Source of the DNA: CAKZML01 sp963823435
GTDB taxonomy: Bacteria > Pseudomonadota > Gammaproteobacteria > Steroidobacterales > BM003
Length of the DNA stretch: 64,000 nucleotides
Assembly (NCBI GenBank): GCA_963823435.1
Contig: CAWGLN010000001.1
Coordinates: forward strand, 62,001 to 126,000
Direction of reading: 5' to 3'
Shown: one piece after another, positions 9,032 through 18,571 of the stretch
How the letters are laid out: each line of letters starts with the position of its first letter
Position numbering within the stretch: position 1 is the stretch's first letter
Notes under the pieces: generated by a model
What the model saw: only the letters and a program-made list of their open reading frames with translations
What the model was told of the DNA's origin: nothing
Database searches by the model: none
Position numbers and translations under genes: made by a program

Positions 9032-10708
9032 ATGCGTAAGTCCCGCAACATCGACAGCCTGATGGCCCAGACGGGGGTGTACGTCCGGCCACAGTCGTTG
9101 CTCGGCGAAGACCTCGACCTGTCCTGGCGGGTCCTGCAGTTACTCAACGGCTTCAGGGTGCTGGAATCCCTGCTGCTGATCGCGCTCTTTTTCGGTGCCG
9201 CCGACCTGCACCTGGTGGGTCAACAGGACAGTCGCCTGTTTCTGGTCGCCACCGGCGCCCTGGGTCTGCTCGGTGCCGGAAACGCCCTGCTGGTACACCG
9301 ACACTTGCCGCAGGTTGGATTCCAGACTGTGGCCCAGGTGCTGGTCGATGTGGCCTGTATCGTGCTGATCACCTATGCCAGCGGCGGTGTGCAAAGCGGT
9401 CTGGCAAACCTGCTGATCCTGACCGTGGGTGGCGCCAGCCTGATTTTGCGTCTGCGCGGGGCCCTGCTTGGAGCGGCCTTCGCCAGTCTTGCGGTGCTGA
9501 TCCAGCAGACGCTGCTGGTGAGTGCCGAACAGGCGGCTACCTCGAGTTTTATTTCGGCCGGCCTGCTGGGTTTGCTGTTATTTCTGATCGCACTGGTTGC
9601 CCAGCCATTGGCCGTACGTCTGCGCACCAGCGAGGCCCTGGCCCGGCAGCGGGGCATGGACCTGGCCAACCTGTCCCAGCTGAACCACTACATCATCCAG
9701 AATTTGCGCGAAAGCATCGTGGTGCTGGACAAGGACGACAGTATTCGCCTGCTGAATCACTCGGCTGCAAGTCTATTGGGCGTGCCTGCCGACGCCAGTC
9801 GATTACATCTTTCCAGGGTGTCCCCGCCACTGCTGGCCCTGGCCAACCGCTGGCGGCATCGCGGCGCGGGTGATCCGCCCGGCGAGCCTTTCCTGGCGGC
9901 CGATGCCGCAACCATGGTCAATGCGCATTTTGCCGCCATCGAAAATCCCCGCTCCGGCGCACTGCTGATTTTTCTCGAAGACGCGGGTCTGCTGGCGGAG
10001 AAGGTACAGCAATCCAAGCTCGCCTCGCTGGGCCGCCTCAGTGCAAGCATCGCCCACGAAATCCGCAACCCGGTAGGCGCCATGAGTCATGCCGGCCAGT
10101 TGCTGGCCGAGTCTCCAGCCCTGGGACCTGACGAAATGCGTCTGACCGAGATTATTCATACCAATGCCAACCGGGTGAGCACCATCGTGGAGAATGTGCT
10201 GCAACTGTCACGACGGGACACGACCACGCCCGAAAGAATCAACCTGGAGGACTGGTTGGCCGAATTTGCCGGACACTTCGCCGGCGAAATGCAACTGGGT
10301 GGCGACTGGATGAAAATCCCGCCGGTCAATGTGCCGACCGAAATCCTGATGGACCCATCCCACCTGGAACAGGTGCTATGGAATTTGTGTGAAAACGCCC
10401 TGAAATACGGTGCCAGTCCCGATGGCCGGGTGGAGCTAAAAATTCGCACCGGCCGAGTGCCCCACAGCAGCCGGCCATTCCTGGAGATTGCCGACCGTGG
10501 GATGGGGGTCCCGGAGAATGCCAGGGAGCAACTGTTCGAACCGTTTTTTACCGCCGGGCGGCCCGGCACGGGCCTGGGCCTTTTCATCTGCCGGGAGCTG
10601 TGCGAGTGTAACCGGGCAACACTGTTGTACCTGCCCAACGACGGCGGCGGCAGTATTTTCCGTATCATTTTCACCGATCCACAACGCTGGGACAGGCAAG
10701 ATCAATGA
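9032..10708 (+). CDS. pilS: Type IV pilus sensor histidine kinase PilS
   Basis: PilS is an inner membrane kinase that controls PilR phosphorylation and so pilin transcription. I take ATG 9032 (558 residues); the frame is open from 8942 but reads through the sucC promoter region. About six hydrophobic segments lie in residues 40-195. A PAS-like segment follows (210-315), then HisKA with the phospho-accepting His342 in AHEIRNPVGA, and a HATPase domain with N, G1 and G2 boxes (NLCENALKYG, DRGMGVPE, GTGLGLFICRE). The stop overlaps the pilR start (ATGA), so the two are coupled. Confidence 0.92.
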   Translation: MRKSRNIDSLMAQTGVYVRPQSLLGEDLDLSWRVLQLLNGFRVLESLLLIALFFGAADLHLVGQQDSRLFLVATGALGLLGAGNALLVHRHLPQVGFQTVAQVLVDVACIVLITYASGGVQSGLANLLILTVGGASLILRLRGALLGAAFASLAVLIQQTLLVSAEQAATSSFISAGLLGLLLFLIALVAQPLAVRLRTSEALARQRGMDLANLSQLNHYIIQNLRESIVVLDKDDSIRLLNHSAASLLGVPADASRLHLSRVSPPLLALANRWRHRGAGDPPGEPFLAADAATMVNAHFAAIENPRSGALLIFLEDAGLLAEKVQQSKLASLGRLSASIAHEIRNPVGAMSHAGQLLAESPALGPDEMRLTEIIHTNANRVSTIVENVLQLSRRDTTTPERINLEDWLAEFAGHFAGEMQLGGDWMKIPPVNVPTEILMDPSHLEQVLWNLCENALKYGASPDGRVELKIRTGRVPHSSRPFLEIADRGMGVPENAREQLFEPFFTAGRPGTGLGLFICRELCECNRATLLYLPNDGGGSIFRIIFTDPQRWDRQDQ

Positions 10709-12051
10709 CTAAACCGACGGTACTGGTCGTCGACGACGAACCCGATATCCGCGAGCTGTTGTCCATGACCTTGCGACGCATGGACCTGGAACCGATCACC
10801 GCGGCCAATGTCGCCCAGGCAAAACAAGCCCTGCGGGCGCACAAGTTCCAGCTCTGCCTGACCGATATGCAAATGCCCGATGGCAACGGCCTGGACCTGG
10901 TGGAGTGGATGCAGAAGACAGTCCCCGAGGTGCCGGTGGCGGTAATCACCGCCCACGGCAACGTTGAGGCCGCCGTACGTGCGTTGAAACTGGGGGCGTT
11001 TGATTTTGTCTCCAAGCCGGTCAACCTGGGCGACTTGCGCAAGCTGGTGGGTGCGGCGATCAAGGTGCAGGAAGCAGGTGACACCCTGGCCATGAAGGGT
11101 CTGCTGGGCGCGTCGCCCTCCATAAACCGGGTGCGGGAAATGATAGATCGGGTGGCACGCAGCCAGGCCCCGGTTCATATCTGTGGCGAATCCGGTACCG
11201 GCAAGGAACTGGTGGCCAGGCTGATTCACCAGCAGGGCCCACGGGCCGACCAGCCGATGGTGCCGGTCAACTGCGGCGCCATCCCGTCGGAACTCATGGA
11301 GAGCGAATTTTTCGGTCACAAGAAAGGATCCTTCACCGGTGCAGTGGCGGATAAGGCGGGTCTGTTTGCCAGCGCCGAAGGCGGCACCCTGTTCCTGGAC
11401 GAGATCGCAGACCTGCCCCTGCACATGCAGGTCAAGCTGTTGCGGGTGATACAGGAACGCTCCGTGCGCCCGGTAGGCGAGACGCGGGAAACACCGATAG
11501 ATGTGCGGATACTCAGTGCCACACACAAGGACCTTGCCAGGGAAGTCGCCGAGGGCCGCTTCAGGGAGGACTTGTATTACCGTATTAATGTCATTGAATT
11601 CAGCGTACCGCCCCTGCGCGAGCGGGGTGGGGATTCGGTCCTGATCGCCGGGAGCATTCTTGAGCGCCTGGCCCGGAGCATGGACATGACCACCCCGACC
11701 CTGTCCGACAATGCCAGGAAAGCCCTGCTGGACTATTCCTTCCCGGGCAATGTGCGGGAACTGGAGAATATCCTGGAGCGGGCCATCACCCTGTGTACCG
11801 GTGGGGTCATCCACCAGGCCGATCTGCACCTGCGCGGCGAAACCAGGAGCGACTCCCCTGCCAGGCAATCCGGCAATGCTCCTTCCGGGGTCGGGGATGA
11901 ATCCCTGGGTGACAAGATGGAAGACCTGGAGCGCGCGGCAATTCAAAAGGCGCTGGAACAGACGCGTTACAACAAGACTGCCGCCGCCAAGCTGCTGGGT
12001 ATCAGCTTCCGCGCCCTGCGCTACCGGATCAAGAAGTTGGGCATGGAATAA
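10705..12051 (+). CDS. pilR: Type IV pilus response regulator PilR (sigma-54 activator)
   Basis: PilR is a bacterial enhancer-binding protein of the NtrC family. The protein has 448 residues: a receiver domain with phospho-acceptor Asp54 (LTDMQMPDG), an AAA+ domain with Walker A GESGTGKE at 161-168 and the sigma-54 contact loop GSFTGA at 208-213, and a Fis-type helix-turn-helix at the C-terminus (KTAAAKLLGISFRALRYRIKK). The GSFTGA form of the GAFTGA loop is usual for PilR. Its target pilA lies next downstream with a sigma-54 promoter. Confidence 0.94.
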   Translation: MTKPTVLVVDDEPDIRELLSMTLRRMDLEPITAANVAQAKQALRAHKFQLCLTDMQMPDGNGLDLVEWMQKTVPEVPVAVITAHGNVEAAVRALKLGAFDFVSKPVNLGDLRKLVGAAIKVQEAGDTLAMKGLLGASPSINRVREMIDRVARSQAPVHICGESGTGKELVARLIHQQGPRADQPMVPVNCGAIPSELMESEFFGHKKGSFTGAVADKAGLFASAEGGTLFLDEIADLPLHMQVKLLRVIQERSVRPVGETRETPIDVRILSATHKDLAREVAEGRFREDLYYRINVIEFSVPPLRERGGDSVLIAGSILERLARSMDMTTPTLSDNARKALLDYSFPGNVRELENILERAITLCTGGVIHQADLHLRGETRSDSPARQSGNAPSGVGDESLGDKMEDLERAAIQKALEQTRYNKTAAAKLLGISFRALRYRIKKLGME

Positions 12052-12349
12052 AACGGGAATCCTGGTGATTCCGCCGAAGCTCACGACCTTGTAATAGGCT
12101 TCTGACCCGGACTCTGGGGAAAACCCGGGAAAAACGTCGAGAGAAACGCCGCAACAGACCCTCGGAAGAGCCCACCACCGTCGAGCAAGAATCCGGTAAC
12201 TGGCGAAACGGCTTCAAACCGGAAAATCCGGTAATTCCTCCCTTCGAATCTCCTGTGCTACCGCAAGCGCATGACAATTCACGTCACTTTCTGACCCGAA
12301 CCGTCTCCAAACCCGCATCCTGACGCCCCAGGGATTTTCCTTCATAAAT

Positions 12350-12366
12350 ATAAATAGACTATTTAT
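12350..12366. promoter_or_regulatory. AT-rich palindrome upstream of the pilA promoter
   Basis: ATAAATAG-A-CTATTTAT is a perfect 8-base inverted repeat with a one-base spacer, about 30 bases upstream of the -24 element. An IHF-like sequence (TTTCAATAGCTTA at 12366-12378, one mismatch to the core) follows directly. It could be an operator or part of a bent DNA region used by PilR and IHF. The rest of the 447-base gap from pilR (12052-12349) shows no gene. Confidence 0.4.
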
Positions 12367-12396
12367 TTCAATAGCTTATTTGTGTTTTCAAAAAGT

Positions 12397-12412
12397 TGGC
12401 ACGGCCTTTGCT
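12397..12412 (+). promoter_or_regulatory. Sigma-54 (-24/-12) promoter of pilA
   Basis: TGGCACGGCCTTTGCT matches the TGGCAC-N5-TTGC consensus exactly, with the GG and GC doublets 12 bases apart. Transcription should begin near 12423, leaving a leader of about 75 bases before pilA. RpoN (59.8 kb) and PilSR (directly upstream) are both in this window. Confidence 0.9.
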
Positions 12413-12498
12413 TTGTATCTGGGCAGTGGCGCATTGCGTCTCGGTCGTATCAAACGAATTTTTTACATTAATCCATAACGGATTTTCAGGAGCATCAA

Positions 12499-12924
12499 AT
12501 GAACAAGGTACAAAAAGGTTTTACACTTATCGAACTGATGATCGTTGTGGCGATTATCGGTATTCTGGCCGCCATCGCGCTGCCCGCTTACCAGGACTAC
12601 ACCATCCGTTCCAAGGTTTCTGAAGCCCTGGTAATGGCCTCCGAAGCCAAGACTGCCGTGGCCGAGACCGCTGCCGCCCTGGGTGGCCTGGCTAACGTCA
12701 CCGCCGCAAACACCGGTTTCGTGTCAGCCGCAACCACGTATGTGGCCTCTATCGCGATCACCGATGCCACAGGCGCGATCACCGTCACCACACAGGCCAC
12801 CGGCGCGACTGCCGCTCCTGTTATCGTCCTGACCCCCACACAGGCCAGTGCTGAAGCACCGCTGGTGTGGACTTGCACCACGACCGCCGGTCTTGACAAG
12901 CACGTGCCGGCCAACTGTCGTTAA
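12499..12924 (+). CDS. pilA: Type IV major pilin PilA
   Basis: The protein has 141 residues. It has a short basic leader MNKVQKG followed by the prepilin cleavage site G^FTLIE with Glu at +5, and the hydrophobic N-terminal helix LMIVVAIIGILAAIALPAYQDY. The C-terminal part is rich in Thr and Ala and ends in a disulfide-bonded loop bounded by the Cys of WTC and the Cys of NCR. It would be processed by PilD and polymerised by PilB and PilC, all encoded downstream. AGGAG lies 7 bases before the ATG. It is monocistronic, between a sigma-54 promoter and a strong terminator. Confidence 0.95.
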   Translation: MNKVQKGFTLIELMIVVAIIGILAAIALPAYQDYTIRSKVSEALVMASEAKTAVAETAAALGGLANVTAANTGFVSAATTYVASIAITDATGAITVTTQATGATAAPVIVLTPTQASAEAPLVWTCTTTAGLDKHVPANCR

Positions 12925-12950
12925 ACTCTGATCTCAACGATTGGATGAGA

Positions 12951-12977
12951 AAGCCCCTCTCCGGAGGGGCTTTTTTT
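12951..12977 (+). terminator. Rho-independent terminator of pilA
   Basis: Stem AAGCCCCTC / GAGGGGCTT with loop TCCG, followed by seven T residues. It begins 26 bases after the pilA stop. Confidence 0.92.
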
Positions 12978-13115
12978 ATGCGTCAGCTAATGTTTACCGG
13001 AATTCACGCTGTCCGCTGACCCGCCCTGACAACCCAGCCAGGCAGCACATTCACTGTTGGAATCCCCGGCTTGGGATATAGTAGTGCGTTCATGTTCAGA
13101 ATCAGAAGTCACCCC

Positions 13116-13643
13116 ATGACACGCGACCAGCCCATCCAATCTGGCATCACCCTTCGAAATGGCTTTACACAGGCGGGCTTCACCCAGCCGGAGTTGCTGG
13201 GCGCCCTGCTGGTCACCGCCCTGCTGGCGTCTATCGCCATTGCACTGATGCAGACCCTGGCCATTCGGGAACAGATCCAGCAGGCCCTGGACGATTCCCT
13301 CCCCATTCAGCATGCTGTGGCCAAACATATCCTGGACCTGGGTGATGCGCCCGAGGACGAGGCCGACGCAGGGCTGGATCCACGAACCGGCGAAACTGTG
13401 AGCAAGTTCCTACAGGGTGCCCGGGTGTCCCGTGGCAGGATAGTGCTGGTGTTTGGCAAACAGGCCCATCAGCGCATCGCCATGAGCCAGCTGACCCTGA
13501 CGCCTTACCTGGACCAGGGCGGCCGATTGGGTTGGCGCTGCGGAAATGGCGCCGAACCTGTCGGCAAACCGGTGGTTGCGGACGTAGACGACCCTAACAG
13601 CGGTATTCCGTTGTATTATTTACCGGCTAAATGCAGACCCTGA
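13116..13643 (+). CDS. Divergent type IV pilin-like protein
   Basis: The protein has about 175 residues. After a 21-residue leader comes a prepilin-like site G^FTQPE, keeping Glu at +5, and a hydrophobic helix LLGALLVTALLASIAIALM. The C-terminal end GRLGWRCGNGAEP ... YYLPAKCRP resembles the disulfide region of major pilins. It could be a minor pilin, a second pilin or a decaying pilin copy. It lies between pilA and pilB. The start is uncertain: ATG 13092 and TTG 13071 are in frame, and none has a good ribosome binding site. Confidence 0.6.
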   Translation: MTRDQPIQSGITLRNGFTQAGFTQPELLGALLVTALLASIAIALMQTLAIREQIQQALDDSLPIQHAVAKHILDLGDAPEDEADAGLDPRTGETVSKFLQGARVSRGRIVLVFGKQAHQRIAMSQLTLTPYLDQGGRLGWRCGNGAEPVGKPVVADVDDPNSGIPLYYLPAKCRP

Positions 13644-13768
13644 GAGGGTTTATTGATAAAAAACGTGAACCAGGTACTGACGAGAGGCAAATTCAACAGT
13701 AGAGTTATGTAATGTGTCGGCTCGATTAAACGGACTTAGAATCAACAAAGGTAAAGGCGCAGGGACAG

Positions 13769-15496
13769 ATGATGGCAGTGTCAGCAACAAATTCCTCAAT
13801 TGGGGGGCTCCCGCGCCGCCTGGTCGATGACGGGATCATCGAGGAATCGGCATTGCTGCAGGCCATGGAATCGGCCAAGAAGGAGCGCGTATCCATCGTC
13901 TCCTACCTGGTGGCCAATAACCTGGCCGACGCTCGCTCCATCGCAGTAGTCGCCTCGCATGAATTTGGTGTTCCCCTGCTTGACATGGAAGCCTTCGAGG
14001 CGGACATCGAAATCATCAAGCTGGTGGATGAAAAACTGCTGGGCAAGCACCGGGTACTGCCGCTGTACAGGCGCGGCAAGCGCTTGTTCCTGGCGGTCTC
14101 CGATCCCACCAACCTGTTCGCCATAGACGAGATTCGTTTCCAGACCGGTCTGAGTGTCGACACCGTGGTGGTGCAGGAAGACCTGCTGGCCGAGCGCGTG
14201 GCCCGCGCCCTGGAAGCCATGGATACTTCCCTGGGTGTCCTGGATGCGGATGACTTTGACCTCGACAACCTCGAGGTCAGCTCAGGCGAAGAAGAATACC
14301 TGGGTGATGAAATCACGCGGGCCGAGGTGGATGACGCCCCGGTGGTGCGCTTCGTCAACAAGGTGCTGCTGGATGCTATCAAGCGCGGCGCCTCGGATGT
14401 GCATTTTGAACCCTACGAGAAGATTTTCCGGGTACGCACCCGTCTGGATGGCGTGCTCACCGAGATTGCCCTGCCACCGGTAGCCCTGTCACAGAAAGTG
14501 GCGGCAAGGCTCAAGGTCATGGCCCGGCTGGATATCGCCGAGCGCAGGGTGCCACAGGACGGCCGCATCAAGATGAAGCTGTCCAAGAACCGATCCATCG
14601 ATTTTCGCGTCAGCACCTGCCCCACCCTGTTTGGGGAAAAGATTGTATTGCGTATCCTGGACCCGACCAGCGCCCAGCTGGGTATCGACGCCCTGGGTTA
14701 TGAGCCCTTCCAGAAAGACCTGTACATGAAGGATTTGAACAAGCCCTATGGCATGATCCTGGTCACGGGCCCCACCGGCAGCGGCAAGACCGTGTCCCTG
14801 TATACCGGTCTGAATATACTCAACACCGAATTCCGGAATATCTCGACCGCCGAGGATCCGGCCGAAATCAATCTGCCCGGTATCAACCAGGTGAACGTGA
14901 ATCCCAAGGTGGGGCTGACCTTTGCTTCTGCTTTGAAGGCCTTCCTGCGCCAGGATCCGGACGTGATCATGGTCGGCGAGGTGCGTGACCTGGAAACCGC
15001 CGAGATCGCGATCAAGGCGGCCCAGACGGGTCACCTCGTGCTCTCCACCCTGCATACCAACGACGCCCCCAAGACCCTGACCCGCCTGGTGGACATGGGT
15101 GTGAAGCCCTATGCCATCGCCTCGACGGTGAGTCTGATCATCGCCCAGCGCCTGGCCCGTCGTCTTTGCAATAACTGCAAGGAAACCAAGGATATCCCGG
15201 CCGAGGCCCTGCGCAAGGAAGGCTTCAGACCCGAGGACATAGAAGCCGGCATCACGATTTTCGGACCGGTAGGTTGCAGCCAGTGCAACGACGGTTACAA
15301 GGGTCGCGTGGGTATTTACCAGGTCATGCCGGTCACCGACGCCCTGGGCAGAATCATCATGGAAGGTGGAAACGCCTTACAGGTGGCCGAGCAAGCCGAT
15401 AGAGAAGGCGTCTGGGATTTGCGCCGCGCCGGGCTGGAGAAGGTCAAGCAGGGCCTGACCGGTCTGGAAGAAATCAACCGGGTCACCATCGACTGA
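13769..15496 (+). CDS. pilB: Type IV pilus assembly ATPase PilB
   Basis: PilB is the cytoplasmic hexameric ATPase that powers pilus extension. It has 575 residues: an N-terminal MshEN/GspE-type domain (about 30-150), then the secretion ATPase core with Walker A GPTGSGKT at 334-341, Asp box, Walker B (VIMVGEVRDLETA) and His box (TGHLVLSTLHTNDA). A tetracysteine zinc motif (CNNC ... CSQC) lies near the C-terminus. pilC follows after 48 bases. Confidence 0.96.
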   Translation: MMAVSATNSSIGGLPRRLVDDGIIEESALLQAMESAKKERVSIVSYLVANNLADARSIAVVASHEFGVPLLDMEAFEADIEIIKLVDEKLLGKHRVLPLYRRGKRLFLAVSDPTNLFAIDEIRFQTGLSVDTVVVQEDLLAERVARALEAMDTSLGVLDADDFDLDNLEVSSGEEEYLGDEITRAEVDDAPVVRFVNKVLLDAIKRGASDVHFEPYEKIFRVRTRLDGVLTEIALPPVALSQKVAARLKVMARLDIAERRVPQDGRIKMKLSKNRSIDFRVSTCPTLFGEKIVLRILDPTSAQLGIDALGYEPFQKDLYMKDLNKPYGMILVTGPTGSGKTVSLYTGLNILNTEFRNISTAEDPAEINLPGINQVNVNPKVGLTFASALKAFLRQDPDVIMVGEVRDLETAEIAIKAAQTGHLVLSTLHTNDAPKTLTRLVDMGVKPYAIASTVSLIIAQRLARRLCNNCKETKDIPAEALRKEGFRPEDIEAGITIFGPVGCSQCNDGYKGRVGIYQVMPVTDALGRIIMEGGNALQVAEQADREGVWDLRRAGLEKVKQGLTGLEEINRVTID

Positions 15497-15544
15497 TGCC
15501 GGCCTGTTACCACCTTATTCGATAAATCACTTTAGGGATCAGCA

Positions 15545-16762
15545 ATGGCCCAAGCTGCAGTAAAACAAATACCGTTCAAGTGGGAAGGCAAGGACAAGCG
15601 TGGCGCCCTGGTCAAGGGCAAGAGCGTCGCTGCCAGTGAGGCGGCCGTGCGTGCCGAGCTTCGTCGCCAGGGCGTGGTTCCCAGCAAAATCCGCAAGCAA
15701 AGCACCCTGTTCAGCGGTGGTGGCGGCAAGGTCACACCGGCCGACATCGCCATTTTCAGCCGCCAGTTGGCCACCATGCTCACTGCCGGCATACCCCTGG
15801 TCCAGGCCTTTGAGATCGTGGGTAACGGCCACGAGGTTCCCGCGGTGCAGAAATTGTTGCTGGCGATCAAGGGGGATGTGGAAGGTGGCACCTCGCTGGC
15901 CGGCGCCCTGGCCAAGCATCCACTGTATTTTGACGATCTGTACACCAACCTGGTGGCGGCAGGCGAACAGGCCGGCGCCCTGGAAACCCTGCTGGAAAAA
16001 ATCGCCACGTACAAGGAAAAGACCGAGGCCATCAAGAAGAAAATCAAGAAAGCCATGACCTACCCCATCGCGGTGGTGGTCGTGGCCGTGGTTGTGACTG
16101 CCATTTTGCTGATTTTCGTGATTCCGCAGTTCGAAATGGTATTCAGGGGCTTTGGCGCCGACCTGCCCGCCTTTACCCGCATGGTGGTCAACCTGTCGGT
16201 GTTTGTACGCACGCAGGGCTGGATCATCGCTATCGTAATAGGCGGCCTTGTGTATGGCTTCATTGCCCTGAAGAAACGCTCCGAGGCCTTCAGACACTGG
16301 ATGGACCGCGTGGCCCTGAAGCTTCCCGCCCTGGGTCCCATCCTGGTCAAGTCCGCAATTGCCCGCTATGCCCGTACCCTGGCCACCACTTTCGCCGCCG
16401 GCGTGCCCCTGGTGGAGGCGCTGGAATCCGTGGCCGGCGCCACCGGCAATATCGTTTACGAGCAGGCCGTGCTGAAAATGCGTGACGAGGTAGCCACCGG
16501 CCAGCGTCTGATGCAGGCCATGGAGAATACCGGTCTGTTCCCCAATATGGTCATACAGATGGTGGCGGTGGGTGAGGAGTCCGGTTCCCTGGATGAAATG
16601 GCCAGCAAGGTTGCGGATTTCTTCGAGGAAGACGTGGACAACGCCGTGGATAACCTGAGCAGCCTGATGGAACCCATGATCATGTCCATCCTGGGTGTGC
16701 TGATCGGCGGTCTGGTTATCGCCATGTATCTGCCCATATTCATGATGGGTTCCGTGGTCTGA
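15545..16762 (+). CDS. pilC: Type IV pilus inner membrane platform protein PilC
   Basis: PilC is the membrane platform that couples PilB to the growing pilus. It has 405 residues and two T2SSF domains (each about 120 residues, starting with FSRQLATMLTAGIPLVQAF and YARTLATTFAAGVPLVEAL) that flank transmembrane segments near 170-225 and at the C-terminus. It lies between pilB and pilD. A strong hairpin separates it from pilD. Confidence 0.96.
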   Translation: MAQAAVKQIPFKWEGKDKRGALVKGKSVAASEAAVRAELRRQGVVPSKIRKQSTLFSGGGGKVTPADIAIFSRQLATMLTAGIPLVQAFEIVGNGHEVPAVQKLLLAIKGDVEGGTSLAGALAKHPLYFDDLYTNLVAAGEQAGALETLLEKIATYKEKTEAIKKKIKKAMTYPIAVVVVAVVVTAILLIFVIPQFEMVFRGFGADLPAFTRMVVNLSVFVRTQGWIIAIVIGGLVYGFIALKKRSEAFRHWMDRVALKLPALGPILVKSAIARYARTLATTFAAGVPLVEALESVAGATGNIVYEQAVLKMRDEVATGQRLMQAMENTGLFPNMVIQMVAVGEESGSLDEMASKVADFFEEDVDNAVDNLSSLMEPMIMSILGVLIGGLVIAMYLPIFMMGSVV

Positions 16763-16796
16763 TCCAGGCAGTACGTAAGGCAGACTGACTAATTGA

Positions 16797-16823
16797 AAAC
16801 GCCGCCTGCAGGGCGGCGTTTTC
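16797..16823 (+). terminator. Rho-independent terminator after pilC
   Basis: Stem AAAACGCCGCC / GGCGGCGTTTT with loop TGCAG. The symmetrical A and T ends mean it could act on both strands. pilD begins only 31 bases later, so this may be a partial attenuator within pilBCD. Confidence 0.75.
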
Positions 16824-16853
16824 ACAAGCGAACTTCGTCAGAGGGTATGGGTC

Positions 16854-17742
16854 TTGATTGAAATTCTTGCGCACAGTCCCTGGTTATTGACCGGCACGGT
16901 GTTTTTGCTTGGCCTGCTGGTAGGCAGTTTTCTGAACGTGGTGATCTACCGTCTGCCTGTCATGATGCAGCGGCAATGGCGTCGGGATTGCCTGGAAATG
17001 CTGGAGCAACCCGCAGAGGAAACCGGGGAGGTCTTCAGCCTCACACGTCCGCGATCCCGCTGCCCCCATTGCTCCGTGCAAATCAACGCCTGGCAAAATA
17101 TCCCGGTGTTCAGCTACCTCATACTGAAAGGCAGGTGCGGCGCCTGTGGCGCGGGTATTTCCCTGCGCTATCCGGCGGTGGAATTACTCACCGGCATAGC
17201 CTCGGCGGCGGTGGCCTGGAAATTCGGCGCCACCCCGGAGATGCTCGCGGCCCTGGGCCTGACCTGGTCGTTGATCGCGCTGACCGGTATCGACATTGAT
17301 CACCAGTTACTGCCCGACAGCATCACGGTGCCCCTGGTGTGGGCGGGCCTGGCCCTGTCCCTGGCCCACGGGCAGGTGTCCGGCCAAACCCTGTTCCTGG
17401 ATCCGGTCACGGCCATCATCGGGGCGATGGCAGGCTACCTGGTCCTGTGGTCCGTGTACTGGCTGTTCAAGCTCACCACCGGCAAGGAAGGCATGGGGTA
17501 CGGGGACTTCAAGTTGCTGGCCGCCCTGGGAGCCTGGCTGGGCTGGCAGATGCTGCCGTTGATCGTGATCCTGTCAGCACTTGGTGGGTGCCGTGGTCGG
17601 TATCGCCATGATCGTGTTCCTCCGTCACCAGGCCAGCAAGCCCATACCGTTTGGCCCCTATCTTGCGGCGGCCGGCTGGATCGCCCTGCTCTGGGGCGAG
17701 CAAATCGTCAATAGCTACCTGCGTCTGTCAGGGATGCGCTGA
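16854..17742 (+). CDS. pilD: Prepilin leader peptidase / methyltransferase PilD, frameshifted near the end
   Basis: PilD cleaves and N-methylates prepilins. The TTG start gives MIEILAHSPWLL. The zinc tetracysteine (CPHC ... CGACG, about residues 63-100) and the two catalytic aspartates (GIDIDHQ and GMGYGDFK) are present. At 17581-17582 one extra T changes the frame: the normal end (LVGAVVGIAMIVFLRHQ, then KPIPFGPYLAAAGW) continues in the next frame to TGA at 17742. Without correction, reading stops at 17714 with an unrelated tail. A sequence error is the simplest reason. Confidence 0.88.
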
Positions 17743-17755
17743 CAGGCCGGGGCGA

Positions 17756-18488
17756 GTGAGCCAACCGGAAAACTCATTCGAAAACGACCGGGACGCTATC
17801 CGGGATAAACACCGTGGCACTCGACCGCGGATTCGAGCCGGGAAATTGTGCGTCGGACTGACCGGGGGTATCGCCAGCGGCAAGAGCGCCGTGGCCTCCA
17901 TGTTGGCCGACCTTGGCGCGAACGTTGTGGATACCGACGAGATTGCCCGGGACGTCGTGGCGGCCGGCCAGCCCGGCCTGCAGGCGATCGTCGAGGCCTT
18001 TGGTCCGGATATCCTCGACCGGGGATGGCAGCCTGGACCGGCGCAAGATGCGTGAGCGGGTATTTTCCAGCACCGAGGCCAGGACGCAACTGGAGGCGAT
18101 ACTGCATCCGCTGATCCGTGAGGAACTCTGGCGCAGGGTGGACGTCTCCGATAATCCGATACAGGTACTGGTCATACCCCTGCTGGTGGAGTCCGGTCTG
18201 GCGTCCACGGTGGATCGGGTGCTGGTGGTCGACTGCCCCCGGCAGACCCAGATTGAGCGCCTGCAGGACAGGGACACCGAGACGCCGGAACAGGCCGAGC
18301 GCATCCTGGCCGCCCAGGTCACCCGCGAGGCACGCCTGGCTGTGGCGGATGACGTCATCGACAACTCCGGCAGCCTGGCCATGCTGCAGCTGTCGGTACA
18401 GGATCTTTACGCCAGATACCTCGGTTACGTCGGCACGAGCGCGGGGCTGAAAGTACAAGAAATTGCACCATGCGCCCTGCATGGGTAA
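17756..18488 (+). CDS. coaE: Dephospho-CoA kinase, frameshifted
   Basis: CoaE does the last step of coenzyme A synthesis, phosphorylating the ribose 3' hydroxyl of dephospho-CoA. P-loop GLTGGIASGKS and DTDEIARDVV are in one frame. An extra base near 18020 (GACCGGGG) shifts the frame; after correction the sequence reads ILDGDGSLDRRKMRERVF and continues to 18488. I use GTG 17756, 13 bases after pilD; TTG 17846 would give a usual N-terminus right before the P-loop and is an alternative. It follows pilD as in many Gammaproteobacteria. Confidence 0.85.
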
Positions 18489-18571
18489 AAATGGCCCGAT
18501 GAGCGAAGCATGGGTAATCAACTGACGTCTCCCGGGAGCCCGTAATTTACGAGCAACCCCTGACCGAGCGT

